This document shows positions 61,623-64,000 of a stretch of 64,000 bases of DNA, in pieces; position 1 is the stretch's first letter; every line of letters begins with the position of its first letter. Where the stretch lies: NCBI RefSeq assembly GCF_051650185.1, contig NZ_JBOFIN010000127.1:21204-85203 (forward strand), in the 5' to 3' direction. The notes under the pieces were generated by a model. That model was not told where the DNA came from and made no database searches. It saw only the letters and a program-made list of their open reading frames with translations. The DNA is from Scandinavium sp051650185 (GTDB lineage: Bacteria; Pseudomonadota; Gammaproteobacteria; Enterobacterales; Enterobacteriaceae). Both the position numbers and the translations under genes were made by a program.

Positions 61623-62341
61623 CCGAGCTACCGATTGATGATAAAACCCCGCGCATCCTGATTGTTGAGGATGAGCCCAAGCTTGGGCAGCTGTTGATTG
61701 ATTATCTGCTGGCCGCCAACTATGCGCCGACGCTGATTAATCACGGCGATAAGGTGCTGAACTTTGTGCATCAGTCGCCGCCGGATCTGATCTTGCTGGA
61801 CCTGATGTTGCCGGGCACCGACGGCCTGACCTTATGCCGCGAAATTCGCCGTTTCTCAGAAGTGCCGATTGTGATGGTGACCGCCAAAATCGAAGAGATT
61901 GACCGTCTTCTGGGGCTTGAAATCGGGGCGGATGATTACATCTGTAAGCCTTACAGCCCGCGTGAAGTGGTGGCGCGAGTAAAAACCATTCTGCGCCGTT
62001 GCCGCCCGCATCGCGAGTTGCAGGTGCTGGATGCTGAAAGCCCGCTGATTGTCGATGAAAGCCGCTTCCAGGCGTCCTGGCGCAACAAGGTGCTGGATTT
62101 AACGCCTGCGGAATTCCGCCTGCTGAAAACCCTTTCGCAGGAACCCGGTAAGGTGTTTTCACGCGAGCAGCTGCTGAATCACCTCTATGATGATTATCGC
62201 GTCGTGACGGATCGCACTATCGACAGCCACATCAAAAACCTGCGCCGCAAACTGGAAGCGCAGGATGCCGAGCAGTCTTTTATTCGCGCCGTGTATGGCG
62301 TGGGCTATCGCTGGGAAGCAGACTCCTGCCGCCTGGCCTAG
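61619..62341 (+). CDS. baeR: BaeR response regulator (OmpR family)
   Basis: 240 residues, the E. coli length. The receiver domain has the acidic pocket IVEDEPK, phosphoacceptor Asp61 in LILLDLMLPG, and Lys in DDYICKPYSP. The C-terminal winged helix contains LTPAEFRLLKTLSQEPGKVFSREQLL and HIKNLRRKL. It activates mdtABCD and spy in E. coli. Translationally coupled to baeS by an ATGA overlap and last in the operon. In E. coli yegP comes next; here it is absent. Confidence 0.97.
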   Translation: MTELPIDDKTPRILIVEDEPKLGQLLIDYLLAANYAPTLINHGDKVLNFVHQSPPDLILLDLMLPGTDGLTLCREIRRFSEVPIVMVTAKIEEIDRLLGLEIGADDYICKPYSPREVVARVKTILRRCRPHRELQVLDAESPLIVDESRFQASWRNKVLDLTPAEFRLLKTLSQEPGKVFSREQLLNHLYDDYRVVTDRTIDSHIKNLRRKLEAQDAEQSFIRAVYGVGYRWEADSCRLA

Positions 62342-62363
62342 GTTTTGCCGGGTGGTCTGGAAT

Positions 62364-62394
62364 TGCCGGGTGGCGCTGGCGCTTACCCGGCCTA
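62364..62394. repeat. REP element between baeR and trhP
   Basis: TTGCCGGGTGGCGCTGGCGC with TTACCCGGCCTA is a classical REP palindrome. A partial copy (TTGCCGGGTGG) lies just before it at about 62345. Confidence 0.75.
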
Positions 62395-62528
62395 CAACTC
62401 CCCGCAGGAAAGCAAAAGGTTTACTCCCCCTGTCCGCAGCGCTACAATTCCCGCCCTTAAAGTAGGGGAACACCCCCATCGCCTCACGCCGTGTGGCGAA
62501 TCTGACCTGTCATCAGAACGAGAAAATC

Positions 62529-63893
62529 ATGTTTAAACCGGAACTCCTCTCCCCGGCGGGAACGCTGAAAAATATGCGTTACGCTTTCGCCTATGGTGCC
62601 GATGCGGTCTACGCTGGCCAGCCACGTTATTCCCTGCGAGTGCGCAATAATGAATTCAACCATGAGAATTTGCAGCTCGGTATCAACGAAGCGCATGCCT
62701 TAGGCAAAAAATTCTACGTGGTGGTCAACATCGCGCCGCACAATGCGAAGCTGAAAACGTTCATTCGCGATTTGCAACCTGTTGTGGATATGGGGCCAGA
62801 TGCGCTGATCATGTCTGATCCGGGCCTGATTATGCTGGTCCGCGAGCATTTCCCGCAGATGGATATCCATCTCTCGGTCCAGGCTAACGCCGTGAACTGG
62901 GCGACGGTGAAGTTCTGGCAGCAGATGGGTCTGACCCGCGTGATCCTCTCCCGCGAACTGTCGCTCGAAGAAATCGAAGAAATTCGCGCTCAGGTGCCGG
63001 AAATGGAGATCGAGATTTTCGTTCACGGCGCTCTGTGCATGGCCTATTCCGGCCGCTGCCTGCTTTCCGGTTACATCAACAAGCGTGACCCGAATCAGGG
63101 CACCTGCACCAACGCTTGCCGCTGGGAATACAACGTTCAGGAAGGCAAAGAGGATGATGTGGGGAACATCGTCCACAAACACGAGCCGATTCCCGTGCAG
63201 AATATCGAGCCAACGCTGGGAGAAGGCGCACCGACCGACAGCGTGTTTATGATTGAAGAAGCCAAACGTCCGGGCGAGTACATGACCGCGTTCGAAGACG
63301 AGCACGGTACCTACATCATGAACTCCAAAGACCTTCGCGCCATCGCACACGTTGAGCGCCTGACGCAGATGGGCGTGCACTCGCTGAAAATTGAAGGCCG
63401 TACCAAATCTTATTATTACTGCGCGCGCACCGCACAGGTTTACCGCAAAGCGATTGATGACGCGGCGGCCGGGAAACCGTTTGATACCACCCTGCTGGAA
63501 ACCCTCGAAGGGCTGGCGCATCGCGGTTACACCGAAGGCTTCCTGCGTCGTCACACCCACGAAAGCTATCAGAATTACGAACACGGTTATTCTGTTTCCG
63601 AGCGCCAGCAGTTTGTCGGTGATTTCACCGGCGAGCGCAAAGGCAATCTGGCAGCCGTCGCGGTAAAAAACAAATTCCTTAAAGGCGACAGCCTGGAGTT
63701 GATGACCCCACAGGGCAACGTCAACTTCGTGCTGGAGCACATGGAAAACAGCAAAGGCCAGCCAACCGACGTCGCCCCGGGCGATGGTCACACGGTGTGG
63801 ATCCCGGTACCGGAAGAAATTAGCCTGGATTACGCGCTGCTGATGCGCAATTTCGTCGGCGAGGCTTTGTTGAATAAATCAGATTTCGGGTAA
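62529..63893 (+). CDS. trhP: TrhP (YegQ), tRNA U34 hydroxylation protein, C-terminus replaced by IS sequence
   Basis: A peptidase U32 family protein needed for 5-hydroxyuridine formation at tRNA position 34, the step before cmo5U; it uses prephenate metabolism and iron-sulphur chemistry in E. coli. MFKPELLSPAGTLKNMRYAF is the true start; the frame runs 12 codons further upstream. The U32 signature EIFVHGALCMAYSGRCLLSGY and the Cys cluster in NQGTCTNACRWEY are present. Residues 1-445 follow the E. coli protein. From nt 63863 the codons come from an IS inverted repeat, giving a foreign tail ALLNKSDFG and stop. About eight native residues are lost; the catalytic core is intact, so function may persist. 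Confidence 0.93.
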   Translation: MFKPELLSPAGTLKNMRYAFAYGADAVYAGQPRYSLRVRNNEFNHENLQLGINEAHALGKKFYVVVNIAPHNAKLKTFIRDLQPVVDMGPDALIMSDPGLIMLVREHFPQMDIHLSVQANAVNWATVKFWQQMGLTRVILSRELSLEEIEEIRAQVPEMEIEIFVHGALCMAYSGRCLLSGYINKRDPNQGTCTNACRWEYNVQEGKEDDVGNIVHKHEPIPVQNIEPTLGEGAPTDSVFMIEEAKRPGEYMTAFEDEHGTYIMNSKDLRAIAHVERLTQMGVHSLKIEGRTKSYYYCARTAQVYRKAIDDAAAGKPFDTTLLETLEGLAHRGYTEGFLRRHTHESYQNYEHGYSVSERQQFVGDFTGERKGNLAAVAVKNKFLKGDSLELMTPQGNVNFVLEHMENSKGQPTDVAPGDGHTVWIPVPEEISLDYALLMRNFVGEALLNKSDFG

Positions 63894-64000
63894 GTCTCCC
63901 CGAAGCAGGTTGTGTTTTCAGGCAATACGCACGCTTTCTGGCATACCTGCTTTCGTCATTTTGTTCAGCGCTCGCACCATGGCCATTGCCTCCGCAACCT
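63863..64000. mobile_element. IS903-group insertion sequence (IS5 family), right edge of window cuts it
   Basis: The 18-bp terminal inverted repeat GGCTTTGTTGAATAAATC of IS903-type elements occupies 63863-63880, inserted in the last codons of trhP. The transposase 3' end follows on the minus strand. IS903 makes 9-bp target duplications, so CGTCGGCGA at 63854-63862 should recur beyond the other end, outside the window. The element would be about 1.05 kb if complete. Confidence 0.92.
63918..64000 (-). CDS. IS5-family (IS903 group) transposase, 3' end only
   Basis: The last 26 codons plus stop are visible. They end AEAMAMVRALNKMTKAG followed by MPESVRIA. This matches the C-terminus of IS903 transposase, which I recall as GEAMAMVKALNRITLLGMP and then NSVRIM. 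It is a DDE transposase; the catalytic residues lie outside the window. It is transcribed toward trhP. Confidence 0.9.
   Translation of the reverse strand, partial: VAEAMAMVRALNKMTKAGMPESVRIA

Noticed and set aside
1..64000. tRNA, rRNA or prophage genes
   Set aside because: I saw no cloverleaf-like segments, rRNA stretches, integrase or phage structural genes anywhere in the window.

Overview
The window is chromosomal DNA of an Enterobacteriaceae member close to Enterobacter, Lelliottia, Leclercia or Citrobacter. This rests on gene order (his - wzz - ugd - gnd - O-antigen - galF - colanic acid - yegH - asmA - dcd - udk - dgcE - alkA - yegD - mdtABCD - baeSR - trhP) and on near full-length similarity to E. 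coli proteins recalled from memory. The sequence alone does not fix the genus.

Layout. (1) 1-7777: the 3' end of hisI(E), then wzzB, a UDP-glucuronate epimerase gene (uge), two acyltransferase-3 genes with a decayed uge fragment between them, ugd and gnd. (2) 7778-14863: a small AT-rich O-antigen block. In transcription order it holds wzx, glf, a WbbI-like galactofuranosyltransferase gene, wzy and a GT4 gene on the minus strand, plus one GT4 gene on the plus strand next to gnd. No rml, fcl/gmd or amino-sugar pathway genes lie inside the block. The predicted repeat unit is therefore short and contains galactofuranose. A JUMPstart/ops element lies upstream of wzx. (3) 15208-16101: galF. (4) 16247-38976: the complete colanic acid operon, transcribed leftward from wza to wcaM, with every gene intact. 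A long leader holds a second JUMPstart/ops element and a candidate RcsAB box. REP-like hairpin pairs sit at three junctions inside the operon and a shorter REP-like unit at a fourth. (5) 39650-50896: housekeeping genes yegH, asmA, dcd, udk, dgcE, alkA and yegD, with a truncated MFS transporter remnant between dgcE and alkA. (6) 50925-51106: a Sib/Ibs type I toxin-antitoxin locus with a 19-residue toxin ORF. (7) 51345-62341: the mdtABCD-baeSR multidrug efflux and envelope-stress operon, in which every junction overlaps or is separated by at most 2 nt, preceded by a candidate BaeR box. (8) 62529-64000: trhP (yegQ), whose last codons are replaced by the terminal inverted repeat of an IS903-group (IS5 family) element that runs off the right edge.

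How it fits together: most of the window makes the cell surface. ugd, uge, galF, glf, cpsBG, gmd and fcl supply nucleotide sugars. The glycosyltransferases, Wzx flippases, polymerases (Wzy, WcaD) and Wzz/Wzc chain-length regulators build O-antigen and colanic acid. The acyltransferases probably decorate a surface glycan. BaeSR and MdtABC answer envelope stress and export toxic compounds. I found no CRISPR array, no prophage and no convincing new multigene system. The most notable items are the IS insertion into trhP, the Sib/Ibs locus, the compact O-antigen cluster with a reversed glycosyltransferase gene, and the uge remnant flanking an acyltransferase gene.
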